NCBI GenBank assembly: GCA_964524065.1
Contig: CAZGCB010000045.1
Location: 1-20,262, forward strand
Length of the DNA: 20,262 bases
Reading direction: 5' to 3'
Origin: CAZADA01 sp964524065
GTDB lineage: Bacteria; Pseudomonadota; Alphaproteobacteria; Caulobacterales; Maricaulaceae
The position numbers and the translations under genes are program-made. Below are positions 1-7,481 of this stretch, piece after piece. Under the pieces are notes generated by a model. The model was not told where the DNA came from and made no database searches. It saw nothing but the letters and a program-made list of their open reading frames with translations. The stretch's first letter is position 1. The number at the start of each line of letters is the position of its first letter.

Positions 1-301
1 TTGAGAAGCTGTCGCGGCGCAAGCGCGAGCCGGTTATGACGACGCGGTCATCAGCGTCCGCTTCCGCATCATCGATATCGTCTTCAGAAATCTCTGCGAT
101 CACAGGATCGTCAGCATCAGAACTCTCATCGGCCGCTGATTCTTCGGAACCTTCGACGACCGCGGGCTCTTCCGGCTCAGCATCCGGCGCGTCGGATTGA
201 GCGAATGCAGCGGAAGCGAAGAACAACATCGAAAAAGCCGCCGCACCCGACAGCGCTGTCGAAGTCATCATCCCACGTAAAACATTCTGTCGTTCTGTCA
301 T
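1..301 (-). CDS. TonB-dependent receptor, N-terminal part (cut by window edge)
   Basis: An open frame begins at ATG 301 and runs off the window start, giving 100 residues. RBS-like AGGGGT lies just upstream. Residues 1-34 form a signal peptide with a hydrophobic core and an AFA|Q cleavage site. Residues 35-86 are a very acidic linker with 23 Asp/Glu. Residues 85-94 read DRVVITGSRL, the usual junction of TonB box and plug start in TonB-dependent outer-membrane receptors. Such proteins import large substrates across the outer membrane using TonB energy. The substrate cannot be told because plug and barrel lie outside the window. Met11 and Met12 are alternative starts but would shorten the n-region of the signal. 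The gene is divergent from the S9 peptidase. The family call rests only on the signal peptide and the VVITGSR motif. Confidence 0.75.
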   Translation of the reverse strand, partial: MTERQNVLRGMMTSTALSGAAAFSMLFFASAAFAQSDAPDAEPEEPAVVEGSEESAADESSDADDPVIAEISEDDIDDAEADADDRVVITGSRLRRDSFS

Positions 302-380
302 TCTGTACCCCTGACTGATATCTTCTTTTCGTTCTGCACCAGCTCGTCGTGATCTGCCGCCACGCCGCCGCCGCACATAA

Positions 381-411
381 CGTTGACATGTCGTTTCTGT
401 GACGGTCAACG
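381..411. promoter_or_regulatory. 31-bp dyad in divergent promoter region
   Basis: A perfect 7-bp inverted repeat, CGTTGAC (381-387) and GTCAACG (405-411), flanks a 17-nt centre that itself holds GTC/GAC half-sites. It lies about 80 nt upstream of the receptor start at 301 and 180 nt upstream of the peptidase start at 593. The minus-strand copy of the right arm contains TTGACC, which could serve as a -35 element for the receptor, though no convincing -10 follows. It could be an operator or an RNA hairpin in the receptor leader. No regulator can be named. Confidence 0.35.
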
Positions 412-544
412 CGCCCGGCCTGCGGTGGTAACAAAAATTTAAGGATTGAGCTTTTGGCGCCGCACCCATCGCCCCGTGTGGTCGAGCCAGAGGAGGATCT
501 ACGAGTCCAGGGATCTTATCAGACCGCCCGAAAATGAGGCTAAC

Positions 545-553
545 TGTGGATAA
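545..553 (-). promoter_or_regulatory. single consensus DnaA-box-like 9-mer
   Basis: The minus strand reads TTATCCACA, a perfect match to the strong DnaA box consensus, 40 nt upstream of the S9 peptidase start. Only one copy was seen and no cluster or AT-rich unwinding region is present, so it is not an origin. It may be chance or a DnaA-responsive promoter site. Confidence 0.2.
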
Positions 554-592
554 CGAACCGAAGAAATCGGCTATGACACAGGGGTTTTGTAG

Positions 593-2539
593 ATGAAACG
601 ATGCTGGATTGGCATGTTAGGGCTATTTTCGGTCCTCGCCCTTTCGCTTTCCGCGCATGCGAAAGCGCCGGATTTACGCGCTTGGGTCCATGACCCGATC
701 ATCACCAGCGTGTCGGTATCGCCTGACGGCACCAAGCTTGCGGCGCTGACGCAGCCGCCTGGCGATCCGTTTGGCACTCCACAGGTCACCGTTTGGCGGC
801 TGGATGCCATGGATGAGCCGCCGGTGCGGATCGCTCCCGAAGATTCAAGAATTTGGTCGGCCGCATGGATCAATGACAATACTTTGTTCGTCGTGGGGCG
901 TCGTGTTGTTGACTACACCGGAACGTACATTCTCGATGGCAAGCCGGTACGCAATGGACGCTGGTTTCGTGACAAATGGTACTTGGCTGACATTGAAAGA
1001 GAACGATTTATAATTCCGCGTGTTCAGACTGTACAAGATGAAGGCACAGAGATTTTTCAGCCTGGTTTACTTGATGCTCTGCCGCTTGAGCCAAACCATA
1101 TGTTGATCAATAATGGTGCGGCTGTGTTGCGCTATGACCTCGATAGACTTACGTCGCAGAATGTTTTCCGTATAGCTGACGATACGCTCAACGTTGGTAC
1201 AGACCCCTTTGGCAATGTTCGACATCGGCAAGAGGTCACCGGCTCAGACAGGAATGCACGAATTCAGGAATTCGCTAGGCCCTTGAATGGATCATGGCGC
1301 CTCATTGGCGAATTTCGCGCCGATACACGACGGGGCGTTCAAGTTGCAGGCTTTTCTCGAGATCCTGACATTGTCTACATGTTGGACAATAGAGAGGGTG
1401 AGCGCGCAGTTATTCGTGAGTACAGCTTGTCTACGGGTGAATTCAGTGAGCCAATTTTCTCCGATCCAAACTGGGAGGTTGCTGGCGTTGTCCAAAGCGC
1501 GCGTCCAGACCGCTTAGGAGAGTTGATCGGCTACACCATCGGAGACGAAGCCGGTTCTTTTGTCTATACCGACCCAGATTACAAAGCGCTGCAGGAGCGT
1601 ATCAACGCCGCTCTGCCTCCGGGCCGGCAAAACGCCATTGTCGATCACTCGAACGATTTCAGCACCGTCGTGATCAACTCATCCAGCGGTACAGTTCCGC
1701 CGGAATGGTATGTACTGCTGGATGGGTCCCGCTTGGTGCTGCTCGGCAAAGAGTACCCGCTCATCTCCGAAGACGACTTGGGGGAGGTGCGGTGGGTCAC
1801 CTACGAGGCTCGCGATGGGCTGGAGATTCCCGCGATCTTGGCGACGCCGTCTGGCGTGGAGCCGCCCTATCCGACGATTGTGAACCCCCATGGCGGCCCT
1901 TGGGCTCGCGATTTCACGCGCTGGGACATCATTCGCGCCGTGTTTGTGGCGTCAGGTTATGCGGTCTTACAGCCGCAGTACCGCGGGTCCGAAGGGTTGG
2001 GCTGGTCTCTCTGGCGTGCGGGCGATGAAGAGTGGGGCCAGAAAATGCAAGACGACAAGGACGATGGCGCGGCGTGGATGGTGGAGCAGGGGCTTGCTGA
2101 CCCGGATCGCATCGCCATGTGGGGCTACTCTTATGGCGGCTATGCGGCCATGGCGGCCGTTGTCCGTCCCAATCCGCCCTACCAATGCGCCATCGCCGGT
2201 GCGGGCCTTTCCGAGCTGCGCTCGTTCCGGAAATTCGTCGGGCGCAGTGAGTTTGGTGAAGGCTTCCAGCAATGGACGATCAAAGGTTTGGAGCCGATTC
2301 GCGAGGTTGAAAATGCGTCTATCCCGATCTTTATCTTTCATGGTGACCGGGATCAGCGGGTGCCGTTTGATCAGGGCGAAAAATACTATCGCGCGTTGGA
2401 GCGCGCGGACAAAGATGTCGAGTGGCTGGCCATACCGGACTTGTGGCACAGCTTCCCTTGGCTTCCGCAACACAAGCTCGCCATCTTTGAGAGTTCGCTG
2501 AATTACCTTCAGAATGATTGTGGCCCCGGTGGGTTGTAA
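593..2539 (+). CDS. Secreted S9-family prolyl oligopeptidase-type serine peptidase
   Basis: This 648-aa protein starts at ATG 593, preceded by AGGGG with an in-frame TAG in between. Residues 1-23 are a Sec signal peptide ending in AHA, so the enzyme is probably periplasmic. The N-terminal half (about 40-390) fits the beta-propeller that restricts access in S9 peptidases. The C-terminal alpha/beta hydrolase half has HGGP at 433-436, the nucleophile motif GYSYGG with Ser513, the acid in GDRDQRVP (probably Asp587) and catalytic His619. Length and motif order fit S9 acylaminoacyl or dipeptidyl peptidase-like enzymes that cut short peptides. Base composition is uneven: by hand count 961-1200 is 45% GC and 2041-2160 is 64%. 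An intrinsic terminator follows 63 nt downstream, so it is probably monocistronic. Substrate preference is not readable from sequence. Confidence 0.93.
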   Translation: MKRCWIGMLGLFSVLALSLSAHAKAPDLRAWVHDPIITSVSVSPDGTKLAALTQPPGDPFGTPQVTVWRLDAMDEPPVRIAPEDSRIWSAAWINDNTLFVVGRRVVDYTGTYILDGKPVRNGRWFRDKWYLADIERERFIIPRVQTVQDEGTEIFQPGLLDALPLEPNHMLINNGAAVLRYDLDRLTSQNVFRIADDTLNVGTDPFGNVRHRQEVTGSDRNARIQEFARPLNGSWRLIGEFRADTRRGVQVAGFSRDPDIVYMLDNREGERAVIREYSLSTGEFSEPIFSDPNWEVAGVVQSARPDRLGELIGYTIGDEAGSFVYTDPDYKALQERINAALPPGRQNAIVDHSNDFSTVVINSSSGTVPPEWYVLLDGSRLVLLGKEYPLISEDDLGEVRWVTYEARDGLEIPAILATPSGVEPPYPTIVNPHGGPWARDFTRWDIIRAVFVASGYAVLQPQYRGSEGLGWSLWRAGDEEWGQKMQDDKDDGAAWMVEQGLADPDRIAMWGYSYGGYAAMAAVVRPNPPYQCAIAGAGLSELRSFRKFVGRSEFGEGFQQWTIKGLEPIREVENASIPIFIFHGDRDQRVPFDQGEKYYRALERADKDVEWLAIPDLWHSFPWLPQHKLAIFESSLNYLQNDCGPGGL

Positions 2540-2602
2540 TTCGAAGGATCTTCAGTGAGAGCGTAACTAACACGCGGGCTTGTATGAGCCCTATCGAGCT
2601 GG

Positions 2603-2639
2603 GGAGCTGCGCAATCAGGGCGCAGCTCCTTTTTTTTTT
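2603..2639 (+). terminator. Rho-independent terminator after the S9 peptidase gene
   Basis: A perfect 10-bp stem, GGAGCTGCGC (2603-2612) and GCGCAGCTCC (2620-2629), encloses a 7-nt loop and is followed directly by ten T (2630-2639). It is a textbook intrinsic terminator for plus-strand transcription. Confidence 0.93.
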
Positions 2640-3185
2640 GGGCTCAGGGCCAGCGAGCCAGGTCAGAAGTCCAAGTGCTGCGACGATGATGCGAACCAAG
2701 CGGGCTTGTCCCCGTGCGTTGCGCGCGGCGGCTTTATGCGCCCCGTGAGGATCCCCGCCGAGGTGGCCTGCTGGGCCTCCTTCTCACGCATATGAAGCGT
2801 GTAAGTGACTTTGAGCCCCTCGATTCCGGTGGCTCAGGGCGGCGCATTCCAATGAAGCGCGCCAGAAGTGAGCGCATTCCCGGCAGATCGTGATCCGTCA
2901 ACGACAGCGCTGGTAGACATGTGCGTTACTTCTCCAGCTGTATGCCGGCCTCGATCTGAGCTCCGCGTCACAAGGCGACCTCCGCAGTGCTTGGTGTGGG
3001 TCAGTGAGTTTGCGCAACCTCTGCCGAGAAGAGAGCTTGGCGCGAGGACGTGATGCGGCTGAGGTATCCGCATGAGCACCGCCGCTACATGGCTCCTTAG
3101 GCGTCGAAGCATGGACGCCAGGCCGGAGCATCCACGGCCCCGGTGCGTGGTCCGGATGTAACGGCGCTGGCCCAAGGTGGTTCTT
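2640..3185. other. Gene-free stretch between two terminators, with imperfect repeats
   Basis: About 550 nt contain no frame with both a credible start and recognisable protein features. The exact 10-mer GGCTCAGGGC occurs at 2641-2650 and 2831-2840. GCGCATTCC occurs at 2842-2850 and 2872-2880. Segments near 2790 and 2845 share ATGAAGCG followed by AAGTGA. The stretch is bounded by a plus-strand terminator on the left and a minus-strand terminator on the right, so neither neighbour should be transcribed through it. It may be decayed sequence or hold an untranslated RNA; nothing specific is recognised. Confidence 0.4.
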
Positions 3186-3214
3186 AAAAAAAGAGGCGGC
3201 ACAGAGGCCGCCTC
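3186..3214 (-). terminator. Rho-independent terminator after the Oar-like receptor gene
   Basis: On the minus strand an 8-bp GC-rich stem (GAGGCGGC and GCCGCCTC, plus positions 3207-3214 and 3193-3200) with a 6-nt loop is followed by seven T (plus-strand A run 3186-3192). It lies 30 nt beyond the receptor stop codon. Confidence 0.9.
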
Positions 3215-3243
3215 AAGTCAAACAATGTTCTGTTGAGTTCGGT

Positions 3244-6200
3244 CTAGAACTCGTAACGCAGGCCAATACGAATTTGGTAGACGGAGTTTTCCAGGTCTCT
3301 CTGGAACGGATCGCCACCAAAGCCCGTGCCGTACACATACACACAGTCCGTCGCCACCTTACACGTGGCGCCGGCCGCCGAAGGATTGATGAACAAGGAC
3401 CGCTCGTCACCCGTCATGGGATCCACGACACTCGTTTCGCCCGCTTCAATGAGCGCCGCGTCACCGGCCAACGCCAGTTGCGGGCGGATCGGCGACAGGC
3501 TGTCAAAGCGCGGATCATCGTACTGCGTGCCCCAATCGTCATTCAACAGATTGGCCACATTGAAGATGTCGACGGTCAGCTTCAGCTGGTTGTCACCGAC
3601 ATACCTTTGCAGACCTGGGATCCCAGGCAGCTCCTGGCTGAAGCCCAAATCGAACCGCTGAGTCCACGGCCCACGCAGGCTGTTCTTCTCGGAGATGCCG
3701 CCGGCGTCGCCCAACAGGTCCAACCGATCCAGCTCAGCGAACACGGCTTGCTCTGCACCGGGCGCGAAGACGACGCGGGGATCGTTAAAGCCGTCGCCGT
3801 CCGCATTCAGCACGGGAATGTAGAGTTGGTCGACACCGCTGAAGGGCGAGCCGCCAGCCGCACGACCGAAGATCCGGTTCGGGCTAGACTGCACATAACC
3901 GGCATTCGAAACGGGTCCGGATTCAAAGATCGCTTTCAACACAACTTGGGTTTCCAGGTTGGTGAAGAACTCGCGCTCATATTTGGTTTGGAACACGAAA
4001 CGATCTTCGACTTCGAACACCGAGGTGCCTTCCGGTCCGCCCGAGTTCCGGTCGGTGGTCACCAAGGAGCGGTAGTTCGAGATGTGCCGTGAAGACGAGC
4101 CCGGCAGGAGACGCTCAGAGTCGGTGTAGGTGTATGAGCCATAAACCGACCAGCCATTGTCGAACTCTTTGCTGGCCGCGAAAGAGATCGACAGGCTTTC
4201 GCCCTCGCTGGAGTTGGTCAGCTGGATCGCGTCACCGGTGGTACGCGCATCCGGGTAGATCGGACGCCCATCAGGCGCGACACCGGTGTTCGCCGCCACC
4301 TGCGCCGCCAACTCTTCGTCAACGATTTGATCAGCCAGTTGCGCACGATTGCGGAAGAAATACGTCTCATTGACCTGGGAGTAAGCGATTTGCGCGCCCA
4401 GCAACCAGTCGTCCCCAAGCGGACCGAGGTCGAACAAGCGGTCAACGCCCAGGCTGGCTTTCCACAGCGACGGGATTTCGAAATCCGGATCGATATGGTC
4501 GTAGTTGAACGGGCCTGTATCGGCTTCAACCAGTTCCTGCAGGTCTGCAGGCGCATTACGGAAGTCGCTGTAGTTCTCCACATCGCCGAACGCCAGTGTC
4601 GGCAGCGGTGAGAAGGCGTTGGAGAACCACACAGCCGGATCACCACCAGAGAACAGGCCGAACCCGCCTTGCACGGTCACATCCAGAGGCGCTTTCCAGT
4701 TAAAGCCGAAGCGCGGCTGGATGATGTCCAGACCTTCGAGGCTGTCGAGGGCTGAGTTCGCGCCATAGCTTTCAGCAAAGCCATTTTGCTCCGGGACATC
4801 GTCGCTGCCGATGTAGCGCTCGTAAAGGATGCCGAAATTGACGGTCAAATCGGCATTGATTTGCCACTCATCCTGGATGAAGAGGTCGAGCTTGTCATAG
4901 CCCCAGTCTGCAACCCGATCGCCACACTGATTGGTCGGCGTATTCTGGTATGAGACTTCAGCATCGCCCGCTGCGAGCGCGTCAAGGCTGGCGAAAGTGT
5001 ACTCGCCACGGCAGAACTGGCCGAACAAGTTTTCCAGCTCATAGGACAGGAACTCGCCGCCGAAGGTGAACAAATGGTCGCCATAGAAGTCAGGCACCAC
5101 AAGGTTCGCGGACGCGAACAACTGCAGCTGCTCATCATTGAACGCGTTGGCCTGACGGAATGGGTCCGGTCCCGCTTCGACGTCATCGCCGAGACCCGTG
5201 TTCTCAATGACATAGGTCGGGTTTTGCGTGCCGGTGGCGGAGGTATCGCCGCGGGCGTTCTGGCCCACTTCGTTGGTTTGGTAGACCGCGCGCAGCGTGG
5301 TCGACAGCGTCGGCGTCCAATCGGACACCAATTGCGCGTAGAACACCTCAATGTCGGTGGTTTTGTCGTAGAACGCCGTCGGGAACTTGAACGTCAAGCC
5401 GTTGGTGTTCTGCAAGCGGCTTTCTTCAATGGCCGTATACCAGAACGACGCGCGCTGCGTGTCGGTGATCTGCGCATCAAGCTTCAAGAACAGCCGTTCA
5501 GACGTTTGTTCGTCTATGACGGTGCGTTGCTTTACACCGGGATCAAAGCCGTCATAGCGCAGATTGCCTTCATCGTCCGTCGCCGTCAGGAAGACGTCGC
5601 GGATGTCGTTGAAGATCGCGAGATCGGCATCGGTCAGATCGCCCTCGACGACCGGCTGGGACGATTCAAATTCTTCGTAGTTCACCAAGAAGAACAAGCG
5701 GTCCTTGATGATCGGGCCTGAGACCGTAAAGCCAAACTCTTCTTCTTCGAACGTTCCAAAGTCTTCCTTGGACCCGAACGGGTACTCTCCGGTCAGGCCG
5801 TCATCGCCGAAACGATAAAAGACGACGCCGTCGAACTCGTTGCCGCCGGACTTGGTCACTGTATTGACCACACCGCCCTGCGCGCCTTTGGTCAGCACGG
5901 AGTATTCCGAGAAGGTCGCGGCGACGGCTTCCAGCACGTCGATGGAGATCGGCTGACGCAGCGTCGGGTAGAACGCTTCTTCCAGCTTGAATTTGTCCGC
6001 GATCACGGCGCCGTCGACAAAGAAGCCGTTCAAGCGCGGCTCAATGCCGCCAAACGAAATCGTTCCCAACTCATCGCGGCTTGCGATGGACACCAGCGGA
6101 TCCAGCTCCAGCACGTCTGTCAGGTCGCGATTGAGGATCGGCGTATCGTCAATGTCTTCGGCTGTGAACACCGTCCCGACACCGTTGGCGATGTCGATGA

Positions 6201-6591
6201 TGCTGTCCTGCGCACGGGCGGTGACCACAATCACTTCGGTGGCCCCAAGCGGTTGCAGCGTGACGTCCAAAGGCACGTTCGTGCCGATGGACAGAACGGG
6301 GCGCTCCACTTGGAGGGGCTCAAAGCCGTCCGCCGTCACTGTAATCTGGTAGGGACCGCCAACGCGCAAATTGGTTTGAAAGAAGTTGCCGCTTACGGTG
6401 GTCGTCGCTTGTGCCGCGGCGTTGTTGCGCGTGTCGATGATCGTGATTTGAGCGCCGGCGACGGCTGCGCCGCTTTCGTCGCTAACCGAGCCGCGCAGAT
6501 TGGCCGCAGTTTGCTGCGCTTGGGCTTCATAGGCGAGCGGCGCGACCAACGCCGCGGCGGCGACGCCGCCTAAAAGGTAACGGAATGACAT
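3244..6591 (-). CDS. Oar-like TonB-dependent receptor with carboxypeptidase-regulatory-like N-domain
   Basis: This is an 1115-aa outer-membrane protein. GGGGGAG precedes ATG 6591. Residues 1-25 are a signal peptide (cleavage after AQA). Residues about 28-115 form a carboxypeptidase regulatory-like beta-sandwich, with GSVSDESGAAVAGA and a later GPYQITVTADGF segment. EVIVVTA at 119-125 is the TonB-box region. The plug follows (about 130-255) and the rest is a large beta-barrel ending in aromatic Phe, as expected for BAM-assembled proteins. This layout is that of Oar-type receptors, some of which take up oligopeptides; a peptide substrate here is an inference, helped by the S9 peptidase nearby. 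Two cysteines near the C-terminus (TCKVATDC) may form a loop disulfide. The gene has its own terminator and a long divergent upstream region, so it is probably monocistronic. Confidence 0.93.
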   Translation of the reverse strand: MSFRYLLGGVAAAALVAPLAYEAQAQQTAANLRGSVSDESGAAVAGAQITIIDTRNNAAAQATTTVSGNFFQTNLRVGGPYQITVTADGFEPLQVERPVLSIGTNVPLDVTLQPLGATEVIVVTARAQDSIIDIANGVGTVFTAEDIDDTPILNRDLTDVLELDPLVSIASRDELGTISFGGIEPRLNGFFVDGAVIADKFKLEEAFYPTLRQPISIDVLEAVAATFSEYSVLTKGAQGGVVNTVTKSGGNEFDGVVFYRFGDDGLTGEYPFGSKEDFGTFEEEEFGFTVSGPIIKDRLFFLVNYEEFESSQPVVEGDLTDADLAIFNDIRDVFLTATDDEGNLRYDGFDPGVKQRTVIDEQTSERLFLKLDAQITDTQRASFWYTAIEESRLQNTNGLTFKFPTAFYDKTTDIEVFYAQLVSDWTPTLSTTLRAVYQTNEVGQNARGDTSATGTQNPTYVIENTGLGDDVEAGPDPFRQANAFNDEQLQLFASANLVVPDFYGDHLFTFGGEFLSYELENLFGQFCRGEYTFASLDALAAGDAEVSYQNTPTNQCGDRVADWGYDKLDLFIQDEWQINADLTVNFGILYERYIGSDDVPEQNGFAESYGANSALDSLEGLDIIQPRFGFNWKAPLDVTVQGGFGLFSGGDPAVWFSNAFSPLPTLAFGDVENYSDFRNAPADLQELVEADTGPFNYDHIDPDFEIPSLWKASLGVDRLFDLGPLGDDWLLGAQIAYSQVNETYFFRNRAQLADQIVDEELAAQVAANTGVAPDGRPIYPDARTTGDAIQLTNSSEGESLSISFAASKEFDNGWSVYGSYTYTDSERLLPGSSSRHISNYRSLVTTDRNSGGPEGTSVFEVEDRFVFQTKYEREFFTNLETQVVLKAIFESGPVSNAGYVQSSPNRIFGRAAGGSPFSGVDQLYIPVLNADGDGFNDPRVVFAPGAEQAVFAELDRLDLLGDAGGISEKNSLRGPWTQRFDLGFSQELPGIPGLQRYVGDNQLKLTVDIFNVANLLNDDWGTQYDDPRFDSLSPIRPQLALAGDAALIEAGETSVVDPMTGDERSLFINPSAAGATCKVATDCVYVYGTGFGGDPFQRDLENSVYQIRIGLRYEF

Positions 6592-7019
6592 GGAACTCCC
6601 CCGTCCGAGATCGCGGCTCGAAACGGCCGCGGCAATTCCACTTCGGCTATGGGGCGGTGGTTACGTCGCTGCGACAGATTTGCGAACCTTCGATGACGAG
6701 TGGACGCCGCACGCCACACTGTGATGCAAAAGGCACACAAGTGTCCCCGCGTGTCATGCGCCCCAGAGGTCTGGCCCGCGGCGCGTGTCGCGGCATGAAC
6801 TAAGGTCTCTTGTCGGCTGAGACCCGTGGTGCATCCCTCGCACAGGCCTCTTGAGGGCCGAGGCCCAAGGCCGGAGGCGGTCGCGCAACAATGTTGGTGC
6901 GATTGATCGCGGCGGCGCTGGCGGTCTTCGACCTTGGAGAGGTGAACGCCGCTTGCCTCGGCCCGTGATATTGCGCAACGTCAGCGCTGCCCCTTAAGCA
7001 ATGTGGGAAGGAGCCGCAG
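6592..7019. promoter_or_regulatory. Divergent promoter region with several short palindromes
   Basis: This 428-nt region separates the minus-strand receptor from the Mo-hydroxylase/sox operon and holds no credible gene. Palindromes seen are GTCGC-T-GCGAC (6665-6675), CACA-C-TGTG (6715-6723), ACAC-AA-GTGT (6735-6744), CAACA-A-TGTTG (6886-6896) and TTGCGCAA (6971-6978). The 7-mer GCGCAAC is shared by the last two sites (6883-6889 and 6973-6979), a spacing that could suit a regulator of the downstream operon. AAGGAG just before 7020 is the ribosome binding site of the first gene. No clear -35/-10 pair could be assigned. Confidence 0.35.
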
Positions 7020-7472
7020 ATGGCGCGTTTGAAGGTGAACGGGACCATCCACACGGTCGACGTGGATGACAATACGCCGTTATTGTGGGCTCTGCGCGAG
7101 CAACTTGGGCTCACCGGAACCAAGTATGGCTGCGGCGTCGCCCAATGCGGATCCTGTACGGTGCATATTGACGGCATGGCGGTGCGCGCCTGCGTCTATC
7201 CCGTGGCGGCGGTCACCGAAGATCAAGAGATCACGACCATTGAGGGCTTGTCGGAGCAGGGCGGCCACCCGGTGCAGGAAGCGTGGGCGGAGCTGGACAT
7301 TCCCCAGTGCGGCTATTGCCAGCCCGGCATGATCATGGCCGTGGCGGCGTTGCTGAACGAAATTCCCAATCCCACCGACGCGGATATTGACGCTCAGATC
7401 ACCAATATCTGCCGCTGTGGAACGCTGGCGCGCGTGCGCAAGGGCATCCATCTGGCGGCCAGCAAATCCTAG
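7020..7472 (+). CDS. [2Fe-2S] small subunit of IorAB-like molybdenum hydroxylase
   Basis: This 150-aa protein carries all eight cysteines of the xanthine-oxidase-family iron-sulfur subunit. The plant-ferredoxin-type cluster uses C38, C43, C46 and C58. The helical-bundle cluster uses C97, C100, C131 and C133. In the family these two [2Fe-2S] centres pass electrons from the molybdenum site onwards. Length and motifs match the small subunit of isoquinoline 1-oxidoreductase and related two-subunit aldehyde or N-heterocycle hydroxylases. It has no signal peptide, so if the partner is exported by Tat this subunit would have to be carried out with it. AAGGAG lies 8 nt before ATG 7020. The large subunit begins 9 nt after the stop. 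No FAD subunit gene is present, so electrons probably go to a cytochrome. Confidence 0.93.
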   Translation: MARLKVNGTIHTVDVDDNTPLLWALREQLGLTGTKYGCGVAQCGSCTVHIDGMAVRACVYPVAAVTEDQEITTIEGLSEQGGHPVQEAWAELDIPQCGYCQPGMIMAVAALLNEIPNPTDADIDAQITNICRCGTLARVRKGIHLAASKS

Positions 7473-7481
7473 GGGAACGAC

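Noticed and set aside
545..553. DnaA box as sign of a replication origin
   Set aside because: Only a single box, no cluster, no AT-rich unwinding element and no dnaA, dnaN or repABC nearby.
3274..4092. Open plus-strand frame of about 270 codons antisense to the Oar-like receptor
   Set aside because: No recognisable domain and no RBS; the opposite strand codes the receptor barrel through to its terminal Phe.
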